Shown: positions 1 to 9,046 of the stretch, in pieces
Numbering within the stretch: the first letter of the stretch is position 1
How the letters are laid out: each line of letters starts with the position of its first letter
Origin: Pantoea allii
GTDB lineage: Bacteria > Pseudomonadota > Gammaproteobacteria > Enterobacterales > Enterobacteriaceae
NCBI RefSeq assembly: GCF_002307475.1
Contig: NZ_NTMH01000030.1
Coordinates: 186,001 to 250,000, forward strand
Length of the DNA: 64,000 nt
Direction of reading: 5' to 3'
Translations under genes and position numbers: made by a program
The notes under the pieces: model-generated
The model's input: the letters and a program-made list of their open reading frames with translations, nothing else
What the model was told of the DNA's origin: nothing
The model's database searches: none

Positions 1-1
1 C

Positions 2-415
2 AAACAGGCGGGCAGTAAACAGGCATTTATTCACGTAGATTACACGCTGGTGGTGGATACTGCGTTGAACGGTTTACGTCTGGGTGCCAGACAGATGCTG
101 GTGGTCAGCGCGCACGGCGCAAATCGTCATTCCCCTTTTTTATACAATCGCGTTAAGGGTGAGATGGAAAATGCGTTGCGCCATCAGGACTGGCCGCACC
201 TGACGGTGGTCCGGCCCTCACTGTTGCTGGGTGAGCGAAAAGATAAACGCCGTGGGGAAAGCCTGATGGCCCCGCTGTTCGCCTGGCTGCCTGGCAACTG
301 GCGCGCCGTCGCGGCCCAGGATGTGGCGCGCTACCTGCATCACCAGGCGTTTGCTGAGGAAAAATCCGGGTTCACGCTCATCGCGTCGGGTGATATCCCG
401 CGTGCGTCAGCGTAA
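2..415 (+). CDS. NAD(P)-binding oxidoreductase, 3' part only
   Basis: The reading frame is open from the left edge, so the N-terminus, including the Rossmann glycine motif, lies outside the window. The visible part carries a [11 protein letters not shown] segment, a VVSAHGAN strand and a YNRVKGEME helix, which resembles the YxxxK active-site helix of atypical short-chain dehydrogenases (the HTATIP2/YwnB-like NAD(P)H-binding group). [12 protein letters not shown] segment typical of that fold follows. The substrate cannot be told. It ends convergently with nrdG and the two stop regions overlap by 9 bp. The family call is an inference from motif layout. Confidence 0.7.
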   Translation, partial: KQAGSKQAFIHVDYTLVVDTALNGLRLGARQMLVVSAHGANRHSPFLYNRVKGEMENALRHQDWPHLTVVRPSLLLGERKDKRRGESLMAPLFAWLPGNWRAVAAQDVARYLHHQAFAEEKSGFTLIASGDIPRASA

Positions 416-874
416 GTACCAGATTTGCTGATTGCGGCTGCCACGCCACAGAAGCGTGGCATCTTTCTCTGCCGCTTCAAACCGCCCGTCAATCATGACG
501 TCTATCCAGGGCAGGACTGCCCGTTGCGCCGGGCTGAGCGTCTGCATCTCATAGCCGGTCCACAACCAGATGTCTTTGCCTGCACACTCCTGTTTGACCC
601 GTTTCACCAGGCGACGGATATGCGGCACATTGTGGGGATGCAGCGGATCGCCGCCGCTCAGCGATAAACCCTGACGCGGGATGCGCGTATCTTTCAAGTC
701 AGCCAGTAGCTGCTCTTCCATCGCCAGTGTAAAAGGCACGCCAGAATCCAGCCGCCAGGTGCTCTGATTGTAACAGCCACGGCACTGGTGCTCGCAGCCC
801 GAAACAAACAGCGTACAGCGTGTGCCGGGGCCGTTAACAATATCGACATCGTAGTAGCGATGGATGCGCATCAT
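407..874 (-). CDS. nrdG: Anaerobic ribonucleotide reductase activating protein
   Basis: This is a radical-SAM activase of 155 residues, the usual length. The [14 protein letters not shown] segment supplies the C-x3-C-x2-C motif that binds the 4Fe-4S cluster used to cleave S-adenosylmethionine. In this family the enzyme makes the glycyl radical on NrdD under anaerobic conditions in the cytoplasm. [12 protein letters not shown] is the second conserved radical-SAM segment. Its start overlaps the end of nrdD by 4 bp, so the two genes are translationally coupled in the standard nrdDG order. Confidence 0.97.
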   Translation of the reverse strand: MMRIHRYYDVDIVNGPGTRCTLFVSGCEHQCRGCYNQSTWRLDSGVPFTLAMEEQLLADLKDTRIPRQGLSLSGGDPLHPHNVPHIRRLVKRVKQECAGKDIWLWTGYEMQTLSPAQRAVLPWIDVMIDGRFEAAEKDATLLWRGSRNQQIWYLR

Positions 875-3009
875 CCCAGCTGTCCGCTATCAAGGTGTTT
901 CACCCGACGCTGAACCTCCTGCTGTTTACCGGCGTTGAACGGACGGGCATCCGGGCTTCCCAGGTAACCACACACGCGCCGCGTAACCGAAACCCGCGCG
1001 GGATCGTGATTGCCACAGTTGGGACAGGTAAAGCCACGGCTGGTGCAGGTAAATTCACCGTTAAAACCGCAGTCGTAGCACTCGTCAATAGGCGTATTAG
1101 TGCCGTAGTAAGGCACCCGGTCGTAGCTGTAATCCCAAACGTCTTCCAGCGCTTTCAGGTTGTGCTGCACGTTGGGATATTCGCCGTAACAGATAAACCC
1201 GCCGTTAGCCAACGAAGGATAGGGCGCTTCAAAATCGATCTTATCGTAAGGATTCACCTTCTTCTCGACGTCCAGATGAAAGCTGTTGGTGTAGTAGCCT
1301 TTATCGGTAACGCCGTTTACCACCCCGAACTGTGCGGCATCCAGACGGCAGAAACGGTCACACAGGTTTTCACTGGGCGTACTGTAAAGGCTGAAGCCGT
1401 AGCCGGTTTCGTCTTTCCAGGCGTCGGTCGCGGCGCGCATCCGTGCCACGATGGCAACGCCTTTGGCACGCAGTGTCGCATCATCGAAAGGATGCTGTTT
1501 TGCGCCACTCAGGGCGTTCAGGGTTTCATGCAAACCGATGTAGCCCAGTGACAGCGAGGCGCGACCGTTACGAAAAATCGGGCCAATCTCATCATCGGCA
1601 TTGAGCCGGACGCCGCAGGCTCCTTCCATATAGAGGATCGGCGCAACGCGGGCTTTGGTTTTTTCCAGCCGGGCGACGCGCGTCATGAGTGCCCGCTTTG
1701 CCAGCGCCAGCCGCTCATCCAGCAACGCCCAGAAACGGGTTTCGTCGCCAGCGGCTTCCAGTGCAATGCGCGGTAAATTCAGGCTGATGACACCGATGTT
1801 GTTGCGGCCTTCATGAATCTGCTTGCCGTTTTCTTCATAAACGCCCAGGAAGCTGCGGCAGCCCATCGGGGTTTTAAAGGAGCCGGTGACCTTAACGACC
1901 TGATCGTAATTAAGAATATCGGGATACATCCGCTTGCTGGCACAGGTCAGCGCCAGTTGCTTGATATCATAGTTAATATCGTCCGCACGGCGGTTAATGC
2001 CTTCACGAATCGTAAACACCAGTTTAGGAAACACGGCGGTTTTGTGGTTTTTACCCAGCCCGGCCAGGCGGTTACGCAGAATGGCGGTCTGAACCAGCCG
2101 TGCTGACCAACTGGTGCCCAGGCCAAAACCAAAGGTTACAAACGGCGTTTGGCCATTTGCCGTATGTAACGTGTTCACCTCGTACTCCAGCGACTGAAAG
2201 GCGTCATAGCACTCTTTTTCAGTGCGCTCGCGGGCATAGGCTTCCGCCTGAGGAATGTGCCAGCTCTGAGCCACGGCAAGGTGCTTAGCAAAGCTCTTTT
2301 CCACATAGGGTGCCAACACTTCATCGATGCGATTCAGGGTGGTACCGCCATAAATATGGCTGGCGACCTGAGCAATAATCTGCGCCGTAACGGCCGTTGC
2401 GGTGGCAATGGATTTTGGCGGCTCGATCTCGGCATTCCCCATTTTGAAGCCGTTGGTCAGCATGCCTTGCAGATCGATCAGCATGCAGTTAAACATGGGA
2501 AAGAAGGGCGAATAGTCGAGATCGTGATAGTGGATCTCGCCGCGCTCATGCGCCTGCACAACATCTCGCGACAGGATCTGCTGCTGGGCGTAGTGTTTTG
2601 CCACGATCCCGGCCAGCAGATCGCGCTGTGTCGGGATCACTTTGCTGTCTTTATTGGCATTTTCATGTAGCAGGGCGGCGTTGGTCTGATCCACCAGACC
2701 GCGAATGGCGTGATGCAGTTGGCTGCGGCGTTCGCGCTCTACGTCGCGATCGTGACGATACTCAATATAGGCGCGTGCCAGCTGAGGATAAGGCCCCGCC
2801 ATCAACGTTTCTTCCACCGCATACTGGATATCACCAATATCCACTTCCTCGCGATCGGCCAGTTGGGTACTGACCCGATCGGCTACTGTGGCGCACCAGG
2901 GTGCATCTTCCACATTTGCTGCCCGTGCCGCCGCCGCCACCGCTGCAGCGATACGCTGTGCGTCAAAGCCTACGCGGCATCCGTCGCGCTTCACCACCAC
3001 CGTTGCCAT
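871..3009 (-). CDS. nrdD: Anaerobic ribonucleoside-triphosphate reductase
   Basis: This 712-residue class III ribonucleotide reductase reduces NTPs to dNTPs in the absence of oxygen, using formate as reductant in E. coli. An N-terminal ATP-cone (residues about 3-90) gives allosteric control. The C-terminal region has a four-cysteine zinc site (CYDCGFNGEFTC followed by CPNC). The glycyl-radical loop RRVCGYLG lies close to the C-terminus, with the radical glycine between Cys and Tyr. A GGAGAG ribosome-binding site precedes the ATG. Two NrdR boxes sit directly upstream, so repression by NrdR is predicted. Confidence 0.98.
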   Translation of the reverse strand: MATVVVKRDGCRVGFDAQRIAAAVAAAARAANVEDAPWCATVADRVSTQLADREEVDIGDIQYAVEETLMAGPYPQLARAYIEYRHDRDVERERRSQLHHAIRGLVDQTNAALLHENANKDSKVIPTQRDLLAGIVAKHYAQQQILSRDVVQAHERGEIHYHDLDYSPFFPMFNCMLIDLQGMLTNGFKMGNAEIEPPKSIATATAVTAQIIAQVASHIYGGTTLNRIDEVLAPYVEKSFAKHLAVAQSWHIPQAEAYARERTEKECYDAFQSLEYEVNTLHTANGQTPFVTFGFGLGTSWSARLVQTAILRNRLAGLGKNHKTAVFPKLVFTIREGINRRADDINYDIKQLALTCASKRMYPDILNYDQVVKVTGSFKTPMGCRSFLGVYEENGKQIHEGRNNIGVISLNLPRIALEAAGDETRFWALLDERLALAKRALMTRVARLEKTKARVAPILYMEGACGVRLNADDEIGPIFRNGRASLSLGYIGLHETLNALSGAKQHPFDDATLRAKGVAIVARMRAATDAWKDETGYGFSLYSTPSENLCDRFCRLDAAQFGVVNGVTDKGYYTNSFHLDVEKKVNPYDKIDFEAPYPSLANGGFICYGEYPNVQHNLKALEDVWDYSYDRVPYYGTNTPIDECYDCGFNGEFTCTSRGFTCPNCGNHDPARVSVTRRVCGYLGSPDARPFNAGKQQEVQRRVKHLDSGQLG

Positions 3010-3023
3010 TTTCTCTCCATTAA

Positions 3024-3065
3024 CTACATATAGGTGTGTTTTTGGATTCTAGGCTCAACATGTAG
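3024..3065 (-). promoter_or_regulatory. Tandem NrdR boxes upstream of nrdD
   Basis: Read on the minus strand, the cores are CTATATGTAG (3024-3033) and CTACATGTTG (3056-3065). They match the NrdR consensus core CWATATATWG at 9/10 and 8/10 positions. The two boxes start 32 bp apart, about three helical turns, which is the spacing known for paired NrdR boxes. The proximal box is only about 15 bp from the nrdD start codon, so bound NrdR would block initiation or early elongation. Confidence 0.8.
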
Positions 3066-3410
3066 TAATTGCAGCGAATTAATTGGCTTGTTTTTGACCT
3101 GAAGCAAAGAAGCCGTGAACAAGGAGATAAAACCAGCGCCGGAAAAAAAACGACCCAGGATCGCCTTTCTCTGCGCGCTAATTTGCTTACGCCACAAACT
3201 GGCTTAACTCTGTTTATCGTTCTTTTTTGCCATTGACTCGCAGGGAACCGTGCCAGTGTCGTCACGCCGAAAGATGCTGTGCATTGACCTTTTCGTCGCC
3301 GCCTTGCGTCAACACCAATGCCCTGGCGGAGTCCACAGAACGCAACGGCTGAAGGAGGGTGACGGGAAAAACACTCTGAGCACGGGGGTGGCGCGCTCCG
3401 TGTGGGTTGA
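3066..3410. other. Intergenic region nrdD-galR
   Basis: I find no convincing coding sequence here. On the minus strand a short hairpin (3151-3163, five pairs with one G-T pair) is followed by eight Ts (3143-3150). It looks like a weak intrinsic terminator and might end a short unrecognised minus-strand transcript or read-through from galR. The other open frames in this stretch lack a ribosome-binding site and recognisable protein features. Confidence 0.4.
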
Positions 3411-3433
3411 ATGCCGCGCTGAGCGCGCGGCAT
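3411..3433 (-). terminator. Stem-loop after galR
   Basis: ATGCCGCGC and GCGCGGCAT form a perfect 9-bp stem around a 5-nt loop, just 3' of the galR stop codon. No T-tract follows on either strand, so it is at best a weak terminator or an mRNA 3'-end stabiliser. Confidence 0.4.
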
Positions 3434-3446
3434 GCTAAAGGTGAAA

Positions 3447-4457
3447 TCAGGATGAGGTAATCGGGCCACCAACCGAATGGCGACGTACCAGCGTAGGGCT
3501 GAACATATTGGTCACTTCGGGCAGCGGCTGTTGATGCGCGAGAGCCAGAGCCAGTTCGGCGGCCTGCTGGGCCATCGTGACAATCGGGTAACGCACGGTG
3601 GTTAAACGCGGGCGAACGTAGCGGGAAACCAGCACGTCATCAAAGCCGATCAGTGACATCTCTTCCGGCACCTGCACGCCGTTATCGCTCAGCACCGCCA
3701 GCGCACCGGCTGCCATGGAGTCGTTGTAGCAGGCCACAGCGGTGAAGTTTTTACCCCGTCCCAGCAGTTCGGTCATGGCCTGTTCACCGCCAACTTCATC
3801 CGGTTCGCCCCAGGCGACCAGCCTGTCATTGCAGGGCAGACCATGCTCCTGCAGCGCATCGTAATAACCCTGCAGGCGATCTTCGGCATCGGAAATGGTG
3901 TGGGTGGAGCAGATAAAGGCAATATTCTGGTGGCCCAGTTGAATCAGATGGCGCGTGGCGAGCCAGGCACCGTAGCGGTCATCGAGCGCGATACAGCGCT
4001 TTTCAAACCCTTTCAGCAGCCGGTTCAGTAACACCATGCCCGGCATTTGCTTCATCAACACTTCCAGCTCGCTGTCGGGGATTTTTTTGGCGTGAACCAC
4101 CAGCGCCGCGCAGCGATGCCGCATCAGTTGTTCAATCGCCTGGCGCTCTTTTTGCTCATTATGGTAACCGTTACCAATCAGCAAAAAGTTGCCCGTCTGG
4201 CCTGCCACCTCATCAACGGCTTTAACCATCGCGCCGAAAAAAGGATCGGAAACATCGCCAACCACCAGCCCCAGGGTTTCGGTTGACTGCTGGGCCAGCG
4301 CCCGTGCATTGGCGTTTGGATGATACTGCAGCGATTCCATGGCCTGACTGACAGCCTGACGTGAACTGTCACTGGCTTTAGGTGAATTATTGATCACGCG
4401 GGAAACCGTGGCGACAGAAACACCCGCCAACCGGGCAACATCCTTAATGGTAGCCAT
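3447..4457 (-). CDS. galR: Galactose operon repressor GalR
   Basis: This 336-residue LacI/GalR-family repressor begins MATIKDVARLAGVSVATVSR, essentially the E. coli GalR helix-turn-helix. Typical GalR segments follow, such as NGYHNEQKERQAIEQLMRHR and PTLVRRHSV near the C-terminus. In E. coli it binds galactose and represses galactose transport and metabolism genes. The frame stays open about 100 codons further upstream, but that extension is not GalR-like and would read through the operator, so I chose the ATG at 4455-4457. No gal genes lie in the window. It neighbours the Omr small RNAs and the aas-lplT region, as in E. coli, but with about 14 kb of accessory genes between galR and aas. Confidence 0.96.
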   Translation of the reverse strand: MATIKDVARLAGVSVATVSRVINNSPKASDSSRQAVSQAMESLQYHPNANARALAQQSTETLGLVVGDVSDPFFGAMVKAVDEVAGQTGNFLLIGNGYHNEQKERQAIEQLMRHRCAALVVHAKKIPDSELEVLMKQMPGMVLLNRLLKGFEKRCIALDDRYGAWLATRHLIQLGHQNIAFICSTHTISDAEDRLQGYYDALQEHGLPCNDRLVAWGEPDEVGGEQAMTELLGRGKNFTAVACYNDSMAAGALAVLSDNGVQVPEEMSLIGFDDVLVSRYVRPRLTTVRYPIVTMAQQAAELALALAHQQPLPEVTNMFSPTLVRRHSVGGPITSS

Positions 4458-4473
4458 GCGTTTACCTGATTTT

Positions 4474-4489
4474 GGGGAAACGTTTACAC
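4474..4489 (-). promoter_or_regulatory. GalR operator upstream of galR
   Basis: Read on the minus strand the 16-mer is GTGTAAACGTTTCCCC. It matches the gal operator pattern GTGNAANCGNTTNCAC except for one base in the last triplet. Its position 16 bp upstream of the galR ATG implies autoregulation. It also sits in the divergent region shared with the molybdoenzyme gene. Confidence 0.7.
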
Positions 4490-4638
4490 ATCGCACCAGT
4501 GTTACGGAAAAGCGGGCGCACATCAAGACAACAGAATGCCAGCGCTGTCGCAAACAAGGTAAAATCAGACGGTTGGTGATGCCTTCTGCCAGGGACCTGG
4601 CCCATGCTATGCTGCTTATCCCAACACCTGCCAAAGCG

Positions 4639-6918
4639 ATGACCATGAAAATAAAAGTGCCACATCTGGCGCACTGGGGCGCCTTCACTGCGGTAAGCGA
4701 AAATGACCGTCTTATCGGCTGTGAACCTTTTTTTGCTGACGCCGATCCCTCGCCGATGCTCAACACCATTCCTGAACTGGTTTATTCAGACAAGCGCATT
4801 CGCCAGCCGATGGTGCGCCGCTCATGGCTGAAATCCCGCGAAAACAGCGACCGTACGCTGCGCGGACGCGAAGATTTTGTTGCCGTTGACTGGGATACCG
4901 CACTGGATCTGGTGGCAGAGGAAAATCGCCGCATTCGCGAACGCTACGGTGCGTCGGGCATTTTTAACGGCTCTTACGGCTGGTCATCGGCAGGACGGGT
5001 TAACCATGCGCGTACGCTGGTGCGCCGCTTCTATTTCCAGGGCGGCGGCGGGGTCGATCAGCAAGGCAACTACAGCTGGGGCGCCGCGCAGTTTTTCCTG
5101 CCCTACGTGATGGGCACCTACATGCCGCTGACCGGGCGCGTCACCGACTGGCCGCAGGTGGTGGAACATGCGGAAGTGTTTGTCGCCTTCGGTGGACTGG
5201 CGCTGAAAAACGCGCAAATCGCATCCGGCGGCGCAGGCCAGCACAGCCTGAAACCGGCGCTGGAGCAGCTGGCGGCGAAAGGCACGCCGGTGATTAACAT
5301 CAGCCCGATGCGCGACGACTGTCCTGCGTTCGTTAACGCAGAGTGGATACCGATCCGGCCCAATACCGATGTGGCGTTGATGCTGGCTCTGGGCTATGAA
5401 ATTTATCAGCGTGGCGCGACCGACGAGGCGTTTCTTTCCCGGCACTGCACCGGCTGGCCACAACTGCGTGCCTACCTGCTGGGCGAAAGCGACGGCATCG
5501 CCAAAACTGCCGGCTGGGCAAGTAAGATCACCGATATCCCGGCGGATCGCATTGTGCAACTGGCCCAGCAGCTGATCGGCAAACGCAGTTTTATCACCTG
5601 CTCCTATTCCGTCCAGCGCGCCCACCGTGGCGAACAGCCTTACTGGATGATGATCGCGCTCTCTTCCATGCTCGGGCAGCCGGGCTTGCCGGGCGCGGGC
5701 TTCTCGTTTGGGCACGGCTCAATGAACAGCGTAGGCAATCCGCGTCAGGAAGGCCCCGCGCCGATGATGAGCACCGGGCCGAATCCATCGGGTCTGTCCA
5801 TTCCGGTGGCGCGCATCAGCGACATGCTGCTTAACCCAGGCCAGCCTTACGGTTTCCAGGGCGACACTCTGCACTATCCGGACATTCATATGGTGCACTG
5901 GGCGGGCGGCAATCCGTTCCACCATCATCAACAGCTTAACCGGCTGGTGGAAGGCTGGCAGAAGCCCGATACCGTGGTGGTTCAGGATATTGTCTGGACG
6001 GCTGCTGCACAGATGGCCGATATCGTACTGCCCGCGACCACCACGCTGGAGCGCAATGATATCGGCGGTTCATCGCGTGACCGTTTTGTGCTGGCGATGC
6101 ATCAGGCGATTAAGCCGCAGCATCAGGCGCGCAATGACTTTGATATTTTTGCCGATCTGGCGGAGCGCTTAGGCTATCGCGACACCTTCACCGAAGGGCG
6201 CAACGAGATGCAGTGGATAGAACATCTCTACCAGCAATGTGCGGTGGCGCATGGCCGTCGTGGCATTCCTTTCCCTGAGTTCGCTGAGTTCTGGCAGCGT
6301 GGCTTTGTGGAGATTCCCGAAGGCGGCAAGCCCTACATCTTTATGGAAGATTTCCGCGCCGATCCCGAGGCCAACCCAATTCAGACCGCGAGCGGTAAAA
6401 TTGAGCTGTTCTGTCAGACCATCGCGGATTACCAGCTGGAAGATATGGCCGGGCATCCGGAATGGCGTGAGCCTCAGGAATGGCTGGGCGCGGCAGCCAG
6501 CCGTGATTATCCGCTTCACATGATCTCCATCCAGCCATCGGACCGGCTACACAGCCAGTTAGACGCGACGGCCAGCGTTCAGGGCAACAAAACCGCCGGG
6601 CATGAAACCCTGTATATGCATCCGGCGGATGCGGCGGCGCGTGATATCGAGGACGGCGATGCGATCGAGGTCAGTAATGCGCGCGGTAAAATACTGGCTG
6701 GCGTGCGGTTAACGGAAGGGCTGAAGCAGGGCGTGGTGATCATTGCCACCGGCGCCTGGTTTGATCCCGGCTTTGGCAAAGCGTGGCAGCCCTTTGACCG
6801 TGCAGGTAACCCGAACGTGTTAACCCTGGATATCGGCACATCATCCCTGACGCAGGGGCCCAATGCCATGAGTTGCCTGGTTGACATTAAAAAACATGCC
6901 GTTTGCACAAAAGCGTAA
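4639..6918 (+). CDS. BisC/TorZ-like molybdopterin oxidoreductase
   Basis: This is a DMSO-reductase-superfamily enzyme of 759 residues with a bis-molybdopterin guanine dinucleotide cofactor. The FNGSYGWSSAG segment corresponds to the YGWxSxG motif of DMSO/TMAO/biotin-sulfoxide reductases, where the Ser (about residue 117) ligates molybdenum. HWAGGNPFHHHQ and the ADIVLPATTTLERND segment are also typical. It has no N-terminal Cys cluster and no twin-arginine signal, so it is probably cytoplasmic like BisC, which repairs oxidised biotin and methionine sulfoxide. The frame is open 83 codons further upstream across the galR operator; I chose the ATG at 4639 (an alternative is 4645) because family similarity starts there. 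It reads divergently from galR. Confidence 0.85.
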   Translation: MTMKIKVPHLAHWGAFTAVSENDRLIGCEPFFADADPSPMLNTIPELVYSDKRIRQPMVRRSWLKSRENSDRTLRGREDFVAVDWDTALDLVAEENRRIRERYGASGIFNGSYGWSSAGRVNHARTLVRRFYFQGGGGVDQQGNYSWGAAQFFLPYVMGTYMPLTGRVTDWPQVVEHAEVFVAFGGLALKNAQIASGGAGQHSLKPALEQLAAKGTPVINISPMRDDCPAFVNAEWIPIRPNTDVALMLALGYEIYQRGATDEAFLSRHCTGWPQLRAYLLGESDGIAKTAGWASKITDIPADRIVQLAQQLIGKRSFITCSYSVQRAHRGEQPYWMMIALSSMLGQPGLPGAGFSFGHGSMNSVGNPRQEGPAPMMSTGPNPSGLSIPVARISDMLLNPGQPYGFQGDTLHYPDIHMVHWAGGNPFHHHQQLNRLVEGWQKPDTVVVQDIVWTAAAQMADIVLPATTTLERNDIGGSSRDRFVLAMHQAIKPQHQARNDFDIFADLAERLGYRDTFTEGRNEMQWIEHLYQQCAVAHGRRGIPFPEFAEFWQRGFVEIPEGGKPYIFMEDFRADPEANPIQTASGKIELFCQTIADYQLEDMAGHPEWREPQEWLGAAASRDYPLHMISIQPSDRLHSQLDATASVQGNKTAGHETLYMHPADAAARDIEDGDAIEVSNARGKILAGVRLTEGLKQGVVIIATGAWFDPGFGKAWQPFDRAGNPNVLTLDIGTSSLTQGPNAMSCLVDIKKHAVCTKA

Positions 6919-7003
6919 GGATCTCATGGCTGGTTACATTTTGCAGGCATCTGTTGCGTTTCAGTCGTGGCAAAAAAGCCGCACCGCTTGCTACAGTCAG
7001 GGT

Positions 7004-7081
7004 CCCAGAGGTATTGATGGGTGAACATCAATTGATTTTTTCTTGATTACACCGACCTGCGTAGATACGCAGGTTTTTTTT
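7004..7081 (+). ncRNA. omrA: OmrA/OmrB-type small RNA (copy 1)
   Basis: The RNA begins CCCAGAGGTATTGATGGGTG, the nearly invariant 5' seed of the enterobacterial OmrA and OmrB RNAs. It ends in a GC-rich hairpin (7056-7073) followed by eight Ts. A TACAGT -10 element at 6992-6997 is correctly placed for a start at 7004. In E. coli these Hfq-dependent RNAs are activated by OmpR and repress outer-membrane proteins (ompT, cirA, fecA), csgD, flhDC and ompR. Location near galR and upstream of aas matches E. coli synteny. Assigning the letter A rather than B is arbitrary. Confidence 0.92.
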
Positions 7082-7194
7082 GCCCTGAACAAAATGAACG
7101 ATAACGAACTGATACACAGTTTTCCTGTGTTTTTGCCAGCGCTTTGATTATAACTGCTGGATTGACCTCTTTTTTTTAAGCGCAGCGGATTGCC

Positions 7195-8934
7195 ATGCCC
7201 CGGATTAAAAAATTACTGGGTAAAGACCAGATAAAAGCCCCGTTTAACCCTTTCCGTTTTCGTCTGATCTGCCTCGGCGTATTTACCTGCCTGGCGGTTC
7301 TGCTGGCGCGCGTGGCTGATTTGCAGTTTCTTAACCAGCCGATGCTTGAGCATGAGGCCGATCAGCGCTCGCTGCGCACCGTCACCTTGCCCACCAGCCG
7401 CGGCACGTTGCTGGATCGCAATGGCGAAGCGCTGGCGCTCAGCGTGCCGTCGCGGGACGTGATCGCGGACCCGCAGCGCGTGCTGGAGAGCAATCCTGAT
7501 TTTACCAGCGCCAAATGGGCCTATCTGGCGGCGGCGCTGAGTATGCGACCGGAAGAGGTGGCGGCGCAAATCACCGCGAACCCAAAACGTCGTTTCCTCT
7601 ACCTTGGTCGCAAAGTCGAGCTGGGGATCGCCAAAGACATCAAAGATCTGAAACTTAAGGGCATCAGTGAAGTTTACGATGACAGCCGTTTTTATCCGAT
7701 GAGTGAAGCCTCCGCACCGCTGATAGGGATTGTCGGGGCCGATAACACGGGCCTGAACGGTCTGGAAAAAGGCTTCGATAAAGTCCTGCAGGGCCAGCCG
7801 GGTAAAGAAGTCTATCGCCAGGATGCGGCGGGCAATATCATCTCGATGATCAGCTATCAGCCGCCCACGCAGCCGCCCACGGTCCAGCTCAGCATCGATA
7901 AATTCAGCCAGTACACGCTGTACAGTAAGCTGCGCGATGGCGTGCTGTTAAACAAGGCCGATTCGGGCGCGGCGGTGTTGGTTAAAATTGACACCGGCGA
8001 GATTCTGGCAATGGCCTCTTATCCGTCGTTCAACCCCAACAACTATCAGGGGGCAACCCCGGCGCAGATGCGCAATACCGCCATTAACGACAGCTACGAG
8101 CCGGGCTCGACGGTAAAACCGCTGGTAGTGATGGAAGGGCTGGAGCGCCACCTGGTGCGGCCAGATTCTGTGCTGGATACCACGCCTTACCGGGTTAACG
8201 GCCACCTGATTCGCGACGTCGGCCACTGGCCACGTCTGACCATGACCGGTATCTTGCAAAAATCGAGCGACATCGGCGTGTCACATATTGCCCTGGCGAT
8301 GCCGGCAGAGGCGCTGGTAAACACCTTCTATGCGTTTGGTCTTGGCAAACCGACCGGGTTAGGCTTAACCGGTGAAAGCGTGGGCTACTTCCCGTTGCAC
8401 CGCACGCGCTGGGCGGATATCGAACGCGCGACCTTCTCCTTTGGCTATGGTTTGCGCGTCACGCCGCTGCAAATTGCCCGGGAATACGCCACGCTGGGTT
8501 CCTATGGCGTTTATCGTCCGCTGTCGATCACCAAAGTTACACCGCCGGTGCTGGGCAAGCAGGTCGCGAACCCGGAAACGGTGAAGGAAGTCGTGCACAT
8601 GCTGGAAAGTGACGTCTTACCGGGCGGGACCGGCGTCAAGGCGGCGGTGCCGGGCTACCGTCTGGCCACCAAAACCGGTACGGCGGAAAAAATGGGCACC
8701 AGCGGGAAGTATGACGGTGGCTATGTCAACTACACCGCAGGTATTGCCCCGGCCAGTCATCCCGAGGTGGCGCTGGTGGTCATGATTAACCATCCGACCG
8801 CAGGCGATCACTTCGGCGGCTCCGTTGCTGCGCCGGTGTTCGGTAACATCATGGGGCCGGTGCTCAAGCACATGAATATTGCCCCGGATGCTATCTACAG
8901 CAAGCCTGTGGATAGCGGTTCAGATAAATCCTAA
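7195..8934 (+). CDS. FtsI-like alternative penicillin-binding protein
   Basis: This 579-residue class B PBP is a paralogue of the division transpeptidase FtsI (PBP3). A single membrane segment (residues about 22-42) anchors a periplasmic dimerisation domain and a transpeptidase domain. The catalytic serine is in STVK (Ser305) and the KTGT motif is at 493-496. The middle SxN motif reads Ser-Ser-Asp (357-359) instead of the Ser-Ser-Asn of FtsI. Salmonella has a similar FtsI paralogue (PBP3SAL) used at acidic pH, so a condition-specific septal PBP is the likely role; that is inference. It lies between the two Omr RNAs and has only a weak ribosome-binding site. Confidence 0.88.
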   Translation: MPRIKKLLGKDQIKAPFNPFRFRLICLGVFTCLAVLLARVADLQFLNQPMLEHEADQRSLRTVTLPTSRGTLLDRNGEALALSVPSRDVIADPQRVLESNPDFTSAKWAYLAAALSMRPEEVAAQITANPKRRFLYLGRKVELGIAKDIKDLKLKGISEVYDDSRFYPMSEASAPLIGIVGADNTGLNGLEKGFDKVLQGQPGKEVYRQDAAGNIISMISYQPPTQPPTVQLSIDKFSQYTLYSKLRDGVLLNKADSGAAVLVKIDTGEILAMASYPSFNPNNYQGATPAQMRNTAINDSYEPGSTVKPLVVMEGLERHLVRPDSVLDTTPYRVNGHLIRDVGHWPRLTMTGILQKSSDIGVSHIALAMPAEALVNTFYAFGLGKPTGLGLTGESVGYFPLHRTRWADIERATFSFGYGLRVTPLQIAREYATLGSYGVYRPLSITKVTPPVLGKQVANPETVKEVVHMLESDVLPGGTGVKAAVPGYRLATKTGTAEKMGTSGKYDGGYVNYTAGIAPASHPEVALVVMINHPTAGDHFGGSVAAPVFGNIMGPVLKHMNIAPDAIYSKPVDSGSDKS

Positions 8935-9046
8935 CCAAATCAAACTGTAAGCGAGGTGTGGATGTTTTTACACCTCGTTTCATTTCGCCGAATTCATTTT
9001 CCTTTTTCATCTGTCCCTGTCCCTCACAGAGTGAGAGGATGGAAAT

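Noticed and set aside
895..1551. 218-codon plus-strand frame opposite nrdD
   Set aside because: It is a shadow of the well-supported nrdD gene, with composition imposed by the opposite strand.
3020..3472. 150-codon minus-strand frame between nrdD and galR
   Set aside because: It crosses the NrdR boxes and the galR end, with no ribosome-binding site and no protein-like pattern.
4390..4638. N-terminal extension of the molybdoenzyme by 83 codons
   Set aside because: It overlaps the galR coding start and operator and has no family similarity or signal sequence.
4458..4769. N-terminal extension of galR by about 100 codons
   Set aside because: It covers the operator and does not resemble the family; GalR proteins begin at MATIKDVARLAG.
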